DNA of 64,000 nucleotides from Atribacter laminatus (GTDB lineage: Bacteria > Atribacterota > Atribacteria > Atribacterales > Atribacteraceae), in NCBI RefSeq assembly GCF_015775515.1, contig NZ_CP065383.1:1054001-1118000 (forward strand), given 5' to 3'. Below, one piece after another: positions 9,246 through 18,666 of the stretch. The position numbers and the translations under genes are program-made. The notes beneath the pieces were generated by a model that worked only from the letters and a program-made list of their open reading frames with translations, was not told the DNA's origin and made no database searches. Position 1 is the first letter of the stretch; each line of letters begins with the position of its first letter.

Positions 9246-10159
9246 AGTAAGCCCTCCTTTTTCAGAAATGGGAGCCCAGCTGCTCCCATAACACTCGCTT
9301 TTCCTTTGAAAGCCCCAAGTTTCAAATCAGGAAGAGAAAACGACCAAAATTGATGTTTAACATAATAAGATTCAACAAGCTTGAGCCAGAAATCACCAGA
9401 CTCGGAAACCCCACCTCCTAAAATGATGGCTTCTGGGTCAAAGATTTGAGCAATATTTGCCAAACCAATTCCAAAATAATAAGCAGCTTGATGAACGATA
9501 TTGGTAAAAGGGGAAATATTTTCCTGAGCTTTTTGCATAATGGTAGCACCGCTCACCGGTTTTTTAGTCAAATGATAAGCTTCTCTTTCCATGGCACTTC
9601 CCGAAGAGAGAGCCTCGAGACAGCCGGCATTGCCGCATCGACAAAGAGGCCCACCAGGTTCAACAATAATGTGGCCTAATTCGGCTGAAATGCCTCTTGC
9701 GCCACGAATGAATTGCCTTTCCCAGATTAATGTTCCAGAAATTCCAGTACCAACACTTACATAGACCAAATTCTGGTATTCTTTCCCGGCTCCGAAAAAT
9801 ACTTCAGCGATGGCACCGCTCCGGACATCATGTTCTAAGTAAAACGGGTGATTGAGTTTCTCAGAAAGGATCTGAACTACCGGAACGTTTCGCCAGTTGA
9901 GATTTTCTGAATAAACCATAATGCCATGGTCTATATCAACCAATCCTGGACAAGCAATTCCCATTCCAACTAACTCATTCTGGTTTTTCAATTTTTTCTG
10001 AAGTAATTGTGTTAAAGAAACAATATCGTTTAAGACTTTTTCTACCCGTCTCTTTGGTTCTACTGGTATTTTTTCGTAGGCAAGAATATCCAGTTGTTCA
10101 TTTACTAATACTCCAGCTATTTTAGTTCCTCCTAAATCTATTCCAATTGAGTACGCCAA
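9242..10159 (-). CDS. ROK-family sugar kinase (glucokinase-like)
   Basis: A 305-residue cytoplasmic ROK kinase that phosphorylates a hexose such as glucose, N-acetylglucosamine or N-acetylmannosamine. It opens with the phosphate-binding YSIGIDLGGTKIAG, and carries the ROK signature with the zinc site: GHIIVEPGG followed by CRCGNAGCLEALSS. The start is a TTG at 10159 with GGGAGGAAG upstream; a TATAAT box at 10191-10196 (minus strand) would give a short leader. It is the first gene of a two-gene operon with the URO-D-like gene. A divergent nagA gene makes an amino-sugar role attractive, but this is inference. Confidence 0.9.
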   Translation of the reverse strand: MAYSIGIDLGGTKIAGVLVNEQLDILAYEKIPVEPKRRVEKVLNDIVSLTQLLQKKLKNQNELVGMGIACPGLVDIDHGIMVYSENLNWRNVPVVQILSEKLNHPFYLEHDVRSGAIAEVFFGAGKEYQNLVYVSVGTGISGTLIWERQFIRGARGISAELGHIIVEPGGPLCRCGNAGCLEALSSGSAMEREAYHLTKKPVSGATIMQKAQENISPFTNIVHQAAYYFGIGLANIAQIFDPEAIILGGGVSESGDFWLKLVESYYVKHQFWSFSLPDLKLGAFKGKASVMGAAGLPFLKKEGLL

Positions 10160-10662
10160 AACTTATCTTCCTCCCTGGTTATCATTTTTGATTATAATTA
10201 AGAAAGAAATGGATTGGATTACACTTCATCATACAGACCCATTATATTTTTAATGGTGTATCCGGTTGAATATTATGAGTAACTCCTAAAAGTATAATAC
10301 CAGTAAGAGTAATAGGTATAATTATATAGTAACAATTTAAATGATAACGATTATTCAATACCTTTATGGCTGTTTTTCCTTTATTTAGTTGGAAATACCT
10401 TGATAAAATTTGGCAAAAACTCAGTAATAAAAGAAGATAAAAACCCTATAAACGAGGACTAAGCTGTACTATTGCTAGTTAAGATCCAAAAAAATGAAAA
10501 TTAGAAAAAATTTAGTGATGATTAGCATTAATATATCATATTATATAAGAAAGTTTTGATATCCCAATCAGGCTTTAAAATAAGGTATTTTCAATTTTGA
10601 CAATATTTTCTCTTGAAAACTTTGGAATTGAATTTTAAGAAAGAAAAAAGGATGATTTGAAA
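10160..10662. other. divergent intergenic region between ROK operon and nagA
   Basis: About 500 bp without a plausible gene and without the dispersed repeats. It must hold the promoters of both divergent units. On the minus strand a TATAAT (10191-10196) lies just before the ROK leader. A TTGACA at 10597-10602 points towards nagA but lacks a convincing -10. A weakly palindromic TGATAACGATTATTC lies near 10340, far from both starts. No riboswitch fold was recognised. Confidence 0.4.
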
Positions 10663-11820
10663 ATGAGTCGAATTAGTATTTTTGGGAATATTGTTACCCC
10701 TCAACTGGTAATTGAAAATTCAACCCTCCTCATTGAAGATAATCGAATCGCAAGGATAATTGAATTAAAAGAACCAGAGCCAGAAGTTGATACCAAATAT
10801 GATTTTTCAGGTAAATATATTTATCCTGGTTTGATTGACCTTCATCTCCATGGTGCCTTAGGCCAAGATGCTACCGATGGCGATTCCAATGGCTTAGAAG
10901 AAATTGCCAAACATTTTGCAACCTGTGGTGTGACAGGTTTTTTAGCTACAACAGTCTCTGAAAGCTACTCCCGTCTAAAAAAAGCCATTAAAACAGTCTC
11001 AATATTTAAAAAAGATCATATCACTGCTGCTCAAATTTTGGGTATCCATTTAGAGGGACCATATTTGTCTGAAGGACGAAGAGGTGCACATAATCTAAAA
11101 AACCTAAGAATGCCAGATCCTTTAGAGATGGAAGAATTTTTAAATATCGATCCTGGTTTGATTAAAAGAGTTACCTTGGCCCCAGAACTTCCAGGGAGTT
11201 TAGAGCTCATAGAATTTTTAAGTAAACAAGGTGTTTGTGTATCTTTAGGGCACAGTCAAGCCGATCAGGAAACCTGTAATTTGGCTTATCGGAAAGGAGC
11301 ACGCTTAGTAACTCATTTATTTAACGGTATGGATCCACTGAATCACCGAAAGCCTAATTTACTTTCTTTTGCCCTTGGTTTTGATGATATTACTGTTGAA
11401 CTCATTGCTGATATGATTCACGTTCATCCGGATATCATTAAAATCGCCTTCAAATGTAAAGACGAAGATCACTTTATAGCGGTAAGCGATGCGGTTAGAC
11501 CAACTGGCTTTAAGGATGGTGAATATGAATTTGGTGGGGAATTGATGATAGTTGAGAATGGAATAGCTCGAATGAAATCAACCATGAGTTTAGCCGGCAG
11601 TACCTCTCCCCTCAACCATTGCCTTGCCAATTTACGAGCACATTTTCAAATTTCTCATCCACGATTAGCTAAAATTGGGAGCTTTATTCCAGCTCAACTT
11701 ATTGGGATGGATCACCAAATAGGAAGCCTTGAAATCAATAAAAATGCCGATATTGCAATTTTTGATGACGAATTGAATTGCCATGCTACCTTTATTAATG
11801 GCGAGCAGATTTTTAATTAA
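10663..11820 (+). CDS. nagA: N-acetylglucosamine-6-phosphate deacetylase
   Basis: A 385-residue amidohydrolase that removes acetate from GlcNAc-6-phosphate, giving glucosamine-6-phosphate for glycolysis or wall recycling. Family motifs appear in order: GLIDLHLHGALG (metal-binding HxH), GIHLEGPYL, SLGHSQAD, THLFNGMDPLNHRKP and the catalytic-aspartate segment AVSDAVRPTG. Length is normal. ATG 10663 is chosen over the in-frame TTG 10657 because AAAAAAGGA then sits at a better distance. It ends 20 bp from the convergent FGGY kinase. No nagB deaminase is seen next to it, although a SIS-domain protein lies at 26884. Confidence 0.92.
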   Translation: MSRISIFGNIVTPQLVIENSTLLIEDNRIARIIELKEPEPEVDTKYDFSGKYIYPGLIDLHLHGALGQDATDGDSNGLEEIAKHFATCGVTGFLATTVSESYSRLKKAIKTVSIFKKDHITAAQILGIHLEGPYLSEGRRGAHNLKNLRMPDPLEMEEFLNIDPGLIKRVTLAPELPGSLELIEFLSKQGVCVSLGHSQADQETCNLAYRKGARLVTHLFNGMDPLNHRKPNLLSFALGFDDITVELIADMIHVHPDIIKIAFKCKDEDHFIAVSDAVRPTGFKDGEYEFGGELMIVENGIARMKSTMSLAGSTSPLNHCLANLRAHFQISHPRLAKIGSFIPAQLIGMDHQIGSLEINKNADIAIFDDELNCHATFINGEQIFN

Positions 11821-11840
11821 ATAAGAGCCTGGTCATAATA

Positions 11841-13301
11841 TTAATGGACATATCCTCTTTTTTGGCATTCATCAAGAAATTGATGGTATTTTTCTTGGTA
11901 TTGAGAAGATATTGATTTTATAGGCTCATAAATCTTATTTATTTTCACCATTTTTTCACAAGCAAGAGATAACCCTCCAAATAAATGAGAGGCAGCTATA
12001 ATGCAGGCACCCATCGCGGATTCAGTTGTTTTCGGCAGAAATATTGGTTTTGATAAGATGTTGGACCGAATTTGGCACCAAATAGGGCTGTTTGAACCGC
12101 TTCCTGAAGAATAAATTCTTTGGATCGATGAAGACCCTAACTTTTCTAATACCTGATAACTAAATTTTTCTATATATCCTACTCCTTCAAGACAAGCAGT
12201 ATAAAACTCGAGCCGACTCGATTCTTTCCGGTTTTGGAAAAACTCAGCCTCGGGTGATGCAAAAGGAAGCCGCTCCCCTTTTCTTGTCAATGGATACAGA
12301 ATTAATGAGGTGGGGACAGCCATTTTTAATACCTGGTTGTCCCACTCTTTCAAATTTTCATTGGGGAAAAATTTTTGTAAGCACTCACCACCAGTATTAC
12401 TGGCACCACCGGGTAACCAGTAGCCAGCTGGATGAAGATGACAATAAATTCTTCCTTTGATATCTTTGATCAAATTCTCGGAGATGCCTCGAATTACTAA
12501 AGTTGTACCAATTGTACTTGAAATATCGCCCGGTAGCCTTGCTCCTGATGCAAAAAAAGAGGCTGTTCCATCAGTTGCACCTGCTATAACATTTAAAGAA
12601 GTTGAAAGATGGAATTTTTTGGCAATTGATTTGGAAATAACTCCAGATTTTTCTCCGGTTTTTATTACTGAAGGAAGTTTTTGGATGTCGATTCCCAATT
12701 GATCCTGGATAAAGCATGGCCATTTCATTTCCAAAAGATCAAAACCCATTTTAAGTGAATTGGAAATATCCGATAAGATGAGGTCGGTTAATTTCATCTG
12801 CAAAAAATCACCAGCATGTAAAAACACTTTTGTTTTATCATATATTTGAGGGAGATGATTTTTAAGCCAAAACACTTTACACAGAGCGAAAGAAGGACCA
12901 AATTGATAACCTATTTTTTCTGTAAAATCTTTAGCAACATGGTTGATATAAATGGAATCCTCTTTTGCCCGGCTGTCATTATACATAATAGCGGGACCAA
13001 GAGGATGATTATTTTCACCAATGGGTATGATGGTTCCAGAGGTTGAATCAATAGACAAACAATGTATATCAGATGGAGAGTATCCATTTTTTTCTAAATC
13101 GAAAAGGGTTTTTTGAATACAAATTTGGGTTTTTGACCACCATTCATTGGGATCTTGTTCAAACCGATCGCCGAACTTATTTGAAGAAAGAATTTTTTCT
13201 TGAGCATCAGCAATAATATTTCCCTCAAGGTCTGAAACTAAACATCGTATACCTTGAGTACCACAGTCGATACCTAGAACCAAAGCGTTATCTTTACTCA
13301 T
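11841..13301 (-). CDS. FGGY-family carbohydrate kinase
   Basis: A kinase of about 486 residues of the xylulokinase/gluconokinase/glycerol-kinase superfamily, phosphorylating a sugar or polyol with ATP. The N-terminal actin-like domain begins LVLGIDCGTQGIRCLVSD; STSGTIIPIGE follows, and the second domain contains GATDGTASFFASGA and SSTIGTTLVIRG, corresponding to the substrate and ATP motifs. The C-terminal ATPase segment SSGSGSNSPIWCQIRSN is typical. I place the start at the ATG at 13301, preceded by AAAGGTGG, rather than at 13325, which has no clear ribosome site. The gene stands alone and convergent to nagA. The sugar cannot be assigned. Confidence 0.87.
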   Translation of the reverse strand: MSKDNALVLGIDCGTQGIRCLVSDLEGNIIADAQEKILSSNKFGDRFEQDPNEWWSKTQICIQKTLFDLEKNGYSPSDIHCLSIDSTSGTIIPIGENNHPLGPAIMYNDSRAKEDSIYINHVAKDFTEKIGYQFGPSFALCKVFWLKNHLPQIYDKTKVFLHAGDFLQMKLTDLILSDISNSLKMGFDLLEMKWPCFIQDQLGIDIQKLPSVIKTGEKSGVISKSIAKKFHLSTSLNVIAGATDGTASFFASGARLPGDISSTIGTTLVIRGISENLIKDIKGRIYCHLHPAGYWLPGGASNTGGECLQKFFPNENLKEWDNQVLKMAVPTSLILYPLTRKGERLPFASPEAEFFQNRKESSRLEFYTACLEGVGYIEKFSYQVLEKLGSSSIQRIYSSGSGSNSPIWCQIRSNILSKPIFLPKTTESAMGACIIAASHLFGGLSLACEKMVKINKIYEPIKSISSQYQEKYHQFLDECQKRGYVH

Positions 13302-13394
13302 CTTTAATGCCACCTTTAATACCACATTTTATCTTTTCTCGGATTTTATTAAGGTAAAATGCCTTCTTTTAAACTAGGTCACTTTAATAGATAA

Positions 13395-14005
13395 CCATAT
13401 TCTATCCTGAAAATAACAACAAATAAATTCTTTAGTCCGTCATCCTGAGGCTTCGTATTTAGAAGCCGTGAGGATCTCATCTTTTCATCATTATAAAAAA
13501 AATACTAAATGAGATTGCCACGTCGCCTAGGACGCTCCTCGCAATGACCGAGCAGGAAAAAACTCAAATCCGCCTAGCTCCCTTTGATAAAGGGGGAAGC
13601 GATTCATGGGTAAGTATTTTCATCATCAACTGGTGCCACAATGTGGCATGAAGGTCTATCCTGAAAATACCGGAATGATTTTTAAAGGTAACTCATATTA
13701 AATAACTCACCAGAATCTCATCCAGGGCTTTCACCCTCATCCTCACCTTCTCCCATAAAGGAGAAGGAACTTTTAATCGTCATTGCGAGGAACGAAGTGA
13801 CGTGGCAATCTCTCATGTTCAATCTTTATTATTTTCTCTCTTTTTATAAAGGGAGATTAAGAGGGATTCAATTAGTTACTAAAAAAATCAAATCCCCCTC
13901 ACCCCCTTTGCTAAAGGGGGAAATTGATTTCCGAATCGTTATTTTTCATTATCATCTGATGCCACAATGTGCCATAAACCTCTATCAATATAATACCGAA
14001 TAATA
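13395..14005. repeat. mosaic repeat island upstream of rpmH
   Basis: Gene-free. Modules present include GTCATCCTGAG...GAGGATCTCATC, the ATTGCCACGTCGC...GCAATGAC palindrome, the CTCATC hairpin module, CACCTTCTCCCATAAAGG, CGTCATTGCGAGGAACGAAG and CCCCCTTTGCTAAAGGGGG. The arrangement differs in order from other islands, showing that the modules shuffle independently. Confidence 0.75.
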
Positions 14006-14021
14006 CAGAATTTTTCTTTAG

Positions 14022-14050
14022 TTGACCTTCTTGGATAGACTAGATATAAT
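14022..14050 (+). promoter_or_regulatory. strong sigma70-type promoter of the rpmH-rnpA operon
   Basis: TTGACC (14022-14027) and TATAAT (14045-14050) are separated by 17 bp, almost consensus. Transcription would begin near 14057, leaving about 50 nt before the rpmH ATG and including the AAAGGAG ribosome site at 14091-14097. Confidence 0.75.
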
Positions 14051-14108
14051 GTAAACCGCAAACTTGATAAATTTTTAAATCGAAGCAAAGAAAGGAGAAA
14101 ACTCAAGC

Positions 14109-14243
14109 ATGAAAATGACTTACCAGCCTCACAATTTAAGAAAAAAACGTACTCATGGTTTTTTAAAAAGAATGAGTACCCAAGGGGGAAGAGATGTTAT
14201 AAAAAGAAGGAGAGCAAAAGGCAGAAAACGTTTGTGTGTTTAA
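14109..14243 (+). CDS. rpmH: 50S ribosomal protein L34
   Basis: A 44-residue, extremely basic ribosomal protein of the large subunit. The sequence starts [18 protein letters not shown] and continues with [19 protein letters not shown], the universal L34 pattern. The ATG at 14109 is preferred over the one two codons later because of AAAGGAG upstream and because L34 normally has two residues before the T-Y-Q-P motif. It heads the rpmH-rnpA-yidD-yidC-jag-mnmE cluster that commonly lies next to the chromosomal origin. Confidence 0.97.
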   Translation: MKMTYQPHNLRKKRTHGFLKRMSTQGGRDVIKRRRAKGRKRLCV

Positions 14244-14253
14244 AAGTAATTAA

Positions 14254-14604
14254 ATGGAAACCATTTCATCCTCAAAAGACTTCAAGCTGATTTTTAAAAG
14301 CGGAAAAAAAGTTGACAGCGGTCCTATACGCTTATGGTACCTCGAAAAAAAAGTTGCAAATATGAGGATATGTTTTATTGGGAGAAGCAAGAAAGCGATT
14401 TATAGAAATCGAATTCGGAGAAGGCTCAAGGAAGGTTTTAGGGTATATTTTTACCCTTTTCTATGTGACTCAAATTATGATTTAATTTTTATGAGTGATG
14501 AAAGACTCATAAGTGCTGATTTCCGTGAAATTATTCGATGGATGAGAGAGTTGCTCGAGAAGTCAGGCGTAGCGAATGGAGCTGTTTTTGGTAGTGAAAA
14601 TTAG
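14254..14604 (+). CDS. rnpA: ribonuclease P protein component
   Basis: A 116-residue basic protein that binds the RNase P RNA and helps it recognise precursor tRNA leaders. The family signature is present as [16 protein letters not shown] (the RNR motif), and the N-terminus [14 protein letters not shown] is typical. It lies 10 bp after rpmH and overlaps yidD by 29 bp, the common order in bacteria. The ribosome site is weak, which suggests coupling to rpmH translation. Confidence 0.95.
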   Translation: METISSSKDFKLIFKSGKKVDSGPIRLWYLEKKVANMRICFIGRSKKAIYRNRIRRRLKEGFRVYFYPFLCDSNYDLIFMSDERLISADFREIIRWMRELLEKSGVANGAVFGSEN

Positions 14605-14821
14605 GGATTTTTTAGTTAATGCCATTGATAGGATTCTCAATTTTTACCAAATTTATATATCTCCATCATTACCTTCAAGTTGCCGCTTTGAGCCAACCTG
14701 TTCTCAGTATGCACGTGACGCTATTCGGAAATATGGAATTTTAAAAGGCGGGATAATGGCGCTATGGAGAATATTACGGTGTCATCCTTATTCCCGTGGT
14801 GGTTATGACCCAGTTCGATAA
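14576..14821 (+). CDS. yidD: membrane protein insertion efficiency factor YidD
   Basis: An 81-residue inner-membrane-associated protein that assists YidC-dependent insertion. The family core is unmistakable: [16 protein letters not shown], then [16 protein letters not shown] and [14 protein letters not shown], including the three conserved cysteines. The gene overlaps rnpA by 29 bp and precedes yidC by 17 bp. The ATG at 14576 has little ribosome-binding sequence, so a GTG slightly downstream is a possible alternative start. Confidence 0.94.
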   Translation: MELFLVVKIRDFLVNAIDRILNFYQIYISPSLPSSCRFEPTCSQYARDAIRKYGILKGGIMALWRILRCHPYSRGGYDPVR

Positions 14822-14838
14822 AAATAGGTGATAAAACT

Positions 14839-15624
14839 ATGTGGACTCAAATTTGGAATGGATTAGCAGCTGCTATGGAATGGATCCTTCGGTTATTTTA
14901 TGGATGGACCCATAATTATGGAATTTCAATAATTCTTTTAACTGCTGTTATTCGTATAGCTCTTTATCCAGTGATTCATAAACAAAACTTGTCAACAAAG
15001 GCCATGCAGGAGTTACAACCAGAAATAAAGAAACTGCAGGAGAAACATAAGAGTGATCCTCAAAAACTCAATCAAGAAATTATGAGCCTTTATAAAGAAA
15101 AAGGAGTTAGCCCCTTGGGAGGATGCCTTCCTTTATTGATTCAGCTCCCATTTCTGTTCGTTCTTTATAGAGTCTTAGTGAATTATGATTATGGTCAAGC
15201 AGGATTTCTCTGGTTGCCCAGCCTTTCGGCTGCTGATCCCTATTTTATTTTACCGTTATCAATGGGATTTACGACCTTTTTGCAACAGAGAATGACTGTG
15301 CCAGCTGCCGGGGCTGAAGGTTCACAGCAAAATATGATCATGATGATCGTTATGCCAATTTTTTTGGTATTTATTAGCTGGAGCCTTCCTTCAGGAGTGC
15401 TCCTGTATTGGTTTGTTTCAAATTTATTCTATATTTTCCAGCAATATATAGTAAATATAAAAACCCAAAAACCAACAGTCTCAACAACCTCAGATCCCAT
15501 AATTGAAGCCAACCCAAAAGAAACCCTTGCCGTTGTAGAAGAAGAGGAAAAGAAGGTTGCTTCACGAGTTTCTTCTCCAAAGACAAAGAAAAAAGGGGGT
15601 AAGAAACATGCGAAGAAGCGTTGA
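14839..15624 (+). CDS. yidC: membrane protein insertase YidC/Oxa1
   Basis: A 261-residue insertase with the short, Gram-positive/Oxa1-like architecture lacking the large periplasmic domain of proteobacterial YidC. Membrane segments are visible at about 22-42 (ISIILLTAVIRIALYP), 95-115 (CLPLLIQLPFLFVLYRVLV), and 155-200. The amphipathic coiled segment LQPEIKKLQEKHKSDPQKL and GVSPLGGCLPLLIQLP are hallmarks. The tail is rich in lysine, as expected for ribosome contact. Its end overlaps jag by 17 bp. The short form is worth noting in an organism that otherwise encodes lipoproteins and binding proteins. Confidence 0.94.
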   Translation: MWTQIWNGLAAAMEWILRLFYGWTHNYGISIILLTAVIRIALYPVIHKQNLSTKAMQELQPEIKKLQEKHKSDPQKLNQEIMSLYKEKGVSPLGGCLPLLIQLPFLFVLYRVLVNYDYGQAGFLWLPSLSAADPYFILPLSMGFTTFLQQRMTVPAAGAEGSQQNMIMMIVMPIFLVFISWSLPSGVLLYWFVSNLFYIFQQYIVNIKTQKPTVSTTSDPIIEANPKETLAVVEEEEKKVASRVSSPKTKKKGGKKHAKKR

Positions 15625-16420
15625 AGTTTCTGGGAAGACTGTTGAAGAAATACTCGAAAGAGCTTCGCGATATTTTGATGTGCCAAAAGAAAACCTTTCT
15701 TATGAAGTACTGTCTGAAAGCCGGGGATTTCTCGGATTACTGGTCCCTCGGACGGTAAGAGTTCGAGTATGGGTTGAAAGTAGCGATAAACAAGCTGAAA
15801 AATCAGAACCAATTGGAGAAATTAAAAAAGAACAAGGAACAGAATTAGAAAGTAAGAATTCTGACCAAAAGTCAGAAATTTCGGATGATGAGGATTTTCA
15901 AGACTTGGAAAAAGCACGAGAAGAAATCCGAAAATTTTTTGAAAATCTTATCGAAAAAATGAACATTAATATTGAATACCATGTTCGAGAAAATGGAAGA
16001 AAAGTATTCCTTGACATTGATGGTGTAGACGCTGGGTTACTTATTGGAAAACACGGAGAAACCTTAGAAGCCTTAGAATCATTCTTAAAGATTCTTCTGG
16101 TAAAAAATGGATATGCGCATATAGGTTTAGATGTTGATGTATCAGGTTATAAAAAGCGTCGGGAAGAAACCCTCACTAAATTAGCATGTAAAATGGCTAC
16201 AAAAGTGATACAAGGTCGGCGCCGGTTCAAATTTGAACCAATGAATGCAAGAGAAAGAAGAATTATTCATACTACACTGAAAGATCACCCGAGAATTATA
16301 ACCTATAGCATTGGTGAAGAACCAGAAAGAAGAGTTGTAGTCGACTTAAAAAATGAAAAACGAAAAGAATCAAACCCAAGAAAACATCCAACGACAAGAA
16401 AGAATCCAAAAAGTAAGTAA
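15608..16420 (+). CDS. khpB: RNA-binding protein Jag/KhpB (Jag_N, KH, R3H)
   Basis: A 270-residue RNA-binding protein of the Jag/SpoIIIJ-associated family. Jag_N (about 1-50) begins RRSVEVSGKTVEEILERA; a charged linker follows; the KH domain holds the GxxG-type loop in GLLIGKHGETLEALE; the C-terminal R3H domain contains MNARERRIIHTTLKDH. The start at 15608 is chosen over an upstream in-frame ATG (15557) because GGGGGTAAG precedes it and the Jag_N motif begins there. It overlaps yidC by 17 bp and mnmE by 68 bp, implying tight coupling in the cluster. Confidence 0.93.
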   Translation: MRRSVEVSGKTVEEILERASRYFDVPKENLSYEVLSESRGFLGLLVPRTVRVRVWVESSDKQAEKSEPIGEIKKEQGTELESKNSDQKSEISDDEDFQDLEKAREEIRKFFENLIEKMNINIEYHVRENGRKVFLDIDGVDAGLLIGKHGETLEALESFLKILLVKNGYAHIGLDVDVSGYKKRREETLTKLACKMATKVIQGRRRFKFEPMNARERRIIHTTLKDHPRIITYSIGEEPERRVVVDLKNEKRKESNPRKHPTTRKNPKSK

Positions 16421-17789
16421 AACAATCGTTGCAGCCTCTACTCCACTGGGAGTGGGCGCCGTTGGTATTGTAAAACTCAGTGGAAATGATTCAATTGAAA
16501 TAGCATCAAAAGTATGTCGTTTAAGATCAGGAAAGGAAATAAAAAAGCTTCCTAGTTTTAAATTAGCACTCTGTGATGTGATTGATAATAACAATAAGGC
16601 TCTTGATGAGGGTTTAGTTGTCCTCATGCGAGAGCCTTTTTCTTATACTCGAGAAAATGTTGTAGAAATTCAAGTTCATAGTAGCCCTTTAATAATACAA
16701 AAAATAATTCAAATTTGCATTAATAAGGGTGCCCGATTGGCAGAACCCGGAGAATTCACTAAAAGAGCTTTTTTAAATGGAAGAATATCTCTCAATCAAG
16801 CGGAATCAGTAGCTGAGATAGTTAAAGTGCAATCAGAAAAGGCTCTATATAGCTTATATAAAAATTTACGAGGGATGTTTGGAGAAAAAATTTCCGAATG
16901 GCAGAAAGGCTTAGCTTTCATTCAAGCAAAAATTCAAGTGGAGTGTGACTTTTCTGATCGGATTGGGACCACAGATTTGCAAGCTACCTTTGCCAAAGAG
17001 ATAAATACCATTAGGCAAAATATAAGAAAACAATATGACAGAAGTAAAAAATTTCAAAATTTGCAAAATGGTCTTTTAGTTGTAATTTGTGGGAAACCAA
17101 ATGTTGGGAAATCGAGCTTGTTAAATGCGATTATTGGAAAGGAAAGATCGATCGTCACACCGATTCCTGGAACTACCCGTGATGCTATTGAAGAATTATT
17201 TCTCATTGAAGGTTTCCCCTTTCGCTTTGTTGACACAGCTGGCATAAGAGAAAGTCAGAGCTATATTGAGAAAATTGGAATTGATAAAACCAAAAAATAT
17301 TTAGAAGAAGCGCACTTAGTCATTGTAATCTTTGATCAAAGCCAAGAAATAAATAAAGAAGATTATACATTAGTTGATTTGGTTAGAAAAAAGCCCCATA
17401 TAATAGTATTAAATAAGAGTGACCTACCTTCAAAGATAGAAATAAAAGATGTCAATGAGCTTTATCCGCAAGAGAAAATAATTAAAATTTCAGCACTTTC
17501 AGGAAAAGGTATTGATAGACTATTGGATCAAATTGTTGAGAAGGTTCAGCTAATTAAAGATAACTATGACGAAGACTATTTAGCATTTAACTTTAGACAA
17601 CAAAACGAACTCTTTAAGGCTTCTACATTTTTAGAACAAGCACAAAAATCATTAGAGGAAGGATTCCCAATTGATGTTGTTAGTATTGATATAGACGAAG
17701 CTCTTCGATGTTTAAAGAGAATAAACGGTGAAGACATAGATGAAAAAGTTGTTGATAGCATATTCAATAATTTTTGTGTTGGTAAATAA
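16353..17789 (+). CDS. mnmE: tRNA uridine-5-carboxymethylaminomethyl modification GTPase MnmE
   Basis: A 478-residue GTPase which, with MnmG, modifies the wobble uridine of certain tRNAs. The N-terminal folate-binding domain begins after a roughly 25-residue leader with TIVAASTPLGVGAVGIVKLSG. The G domain has GKPNVGKSSL (G1), a GTTRD switch, DTAGIRES (G3) and NKSD (G4), and the chain ends in the essential FCVGK motif. The only ATG available is at 16353, inside jag, giving a 68-bp overlap and a lysine/glutamine-rich extension unusual for the family; a non-standard internal start is conceivable. The partner gene mnmG, usually next, is absent here. Confidence 0.93.
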   Translation: MKNEKNQTQENIQRQERIQKVSKTIVAASTPLGVGAVGIVKLSGNDSIEIASKVCRLRSGKEIKKLPSFKLALCDVIDNNNKALDEGLVVLMREPFSYTRENVVEIQVHSSPLIIQKIIQICINKGARLAEPGEFTKRAFLNGRISLNQAESVAEIVKVQSEKALYSLYKNLRGMFGEKISEWQKGLAFIQAKIQVECDFSDRIGTTDLQATFAKEINTIRQNIRKQYDRSKKFQNLQNGLLVVICGKPNVGKSSLLNAIIGKERSIVTPIPGTTRDAIEELFLIEGFPFRFVDTAGIRESQSYIEKIGIDKTKKYLEEAHLVIVIFDQSQEINKEDYTLVDLVRKKPHIIVLNKSDLPSKIEIKDVNELYPQEKIIKISALSGKGIDRLLDQIVEKVQLIKDNYDEDYLAFNFRQQNELFKASTFLEQAQKSLEEGFPIDVVSIDIDEALRCLKRINGEDIDEKVVDSIFNNFCVGK

Positions 17790-17940
17790 AAGATATTCGA
17801 GTGTTTAACCACCATCATTCCACAGAAAATCAGCAAAGGAAAAAGAAACTGACTCAGTGATTTTTAATTCGATAAAGCAAAAATGCAATCTTATTATTTA
17901 ATTTTCTCAAGAGAAAAGAAATAATGACCACTCGTCGATT

Positions 17941-18666
17941 TTATAAAGGTTTTTTTTGAGGAATGCCAATTCGTCTTGGATAAATTGCTGGTGTTGAGGC
18001 TGATTTCGAGATAAATAAAAAATGATTGGTTCGGTTTGATAAGGGAATTGGAATAGGTATAATCGAATCTAACTGACAATTCAGTAGGGAAAGTGAGTTG
18101 GAAGCAAGAGAAATTTCTTTTTGATAGGAAATCCCTTTAAAAAAGACTGCCCTACCCTTCACTTTAATAAACGGAGTAACTAATTCTATATTGGTTGCTA
18201 AAGTACTCAAAGCACGAGTCATAGCAAAATCAAATTTTTCTCGGTATAAAGAGCTATGACCTAAAGATTCAGCTCTATCGCATAAAAAAAAGGATTGGTC
18301 GAGATTAAGATGGTTTGAAACAATTTTTAAAAAATCGATCTTTTTATGATTTGAATCAAGATAATAAAAGTGGATGTTAGGGAATAAAATATTCAGTGGC
18401 ATACCAGGAATACCAGCTCCGGTACCAACATCAATAGCCGTATTGATTTCATTAAAAGGAAAATTGGTTTTTAATAAAGAGAAACTATCAAAAATAAGTT
18501 CAACTAATATAGATTCATGCGTTTTAAAACCGGTTAAATTAAAAAGACGATTATTCATTTCTATCATATTTAAAAAATAAATTATTTGATCTTTCTGAGA
18601 TGAATTAATTGAAATATTCAGTTCTTTAAGTCCTTTTTCGAGGAGAAAATGAATGCGATTATCCAC
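17941..18666 (-). CDS. rsmG: 16S rRNA (guanine527-N7)-methyltransferase RsmG
   Basis: A 241-residue SAM-dependent methyltransferase acting on 16S rRNA. Diagnostic segments are NNRLFNLTGFKTHESILVE, the SAM-binding AIDVGTGAGIPGMPLNILFP and FALTRALS-like FAMTRALSTLATN. It is inverted relative to mnmE (convergent, with about 150 bp between them) whereas in most genomes it follows mnmG in the same direction. Its 5' end abuts a TTATCCACA DnaA box (18659-18667), so the gene reads away from the putative origin. Confidence 0.93.
   Translation of the reverse strand: MDNRIHFLLEKGLKELNISINSSQKDQIIYFLNMIEMNNRLFNLTGFKTHESILVELIFDSFSLLKTNFPFNEINTAIDVGTGAGIPGMPLNILFPNIHFYYLDSNHKKIDFLKIVSNHLNLDQSFFLCDRAESLGHSSLYREKFDFAMTRALSTLATNIELVTPFIKVKGRAVFFKGISYQKEISLASNSLSLLNCQLDSIIPIPIPLSNRTNHFLFISKSASTPAIYPRRIGIPQKKPL

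Noticed and set aside
10339-10353. Fur-box-like TGATAACGATTATTC between the ROK and nagA genes
   Set aside because: Imperfect and far from both start codons, with no iron-related genes nearby.
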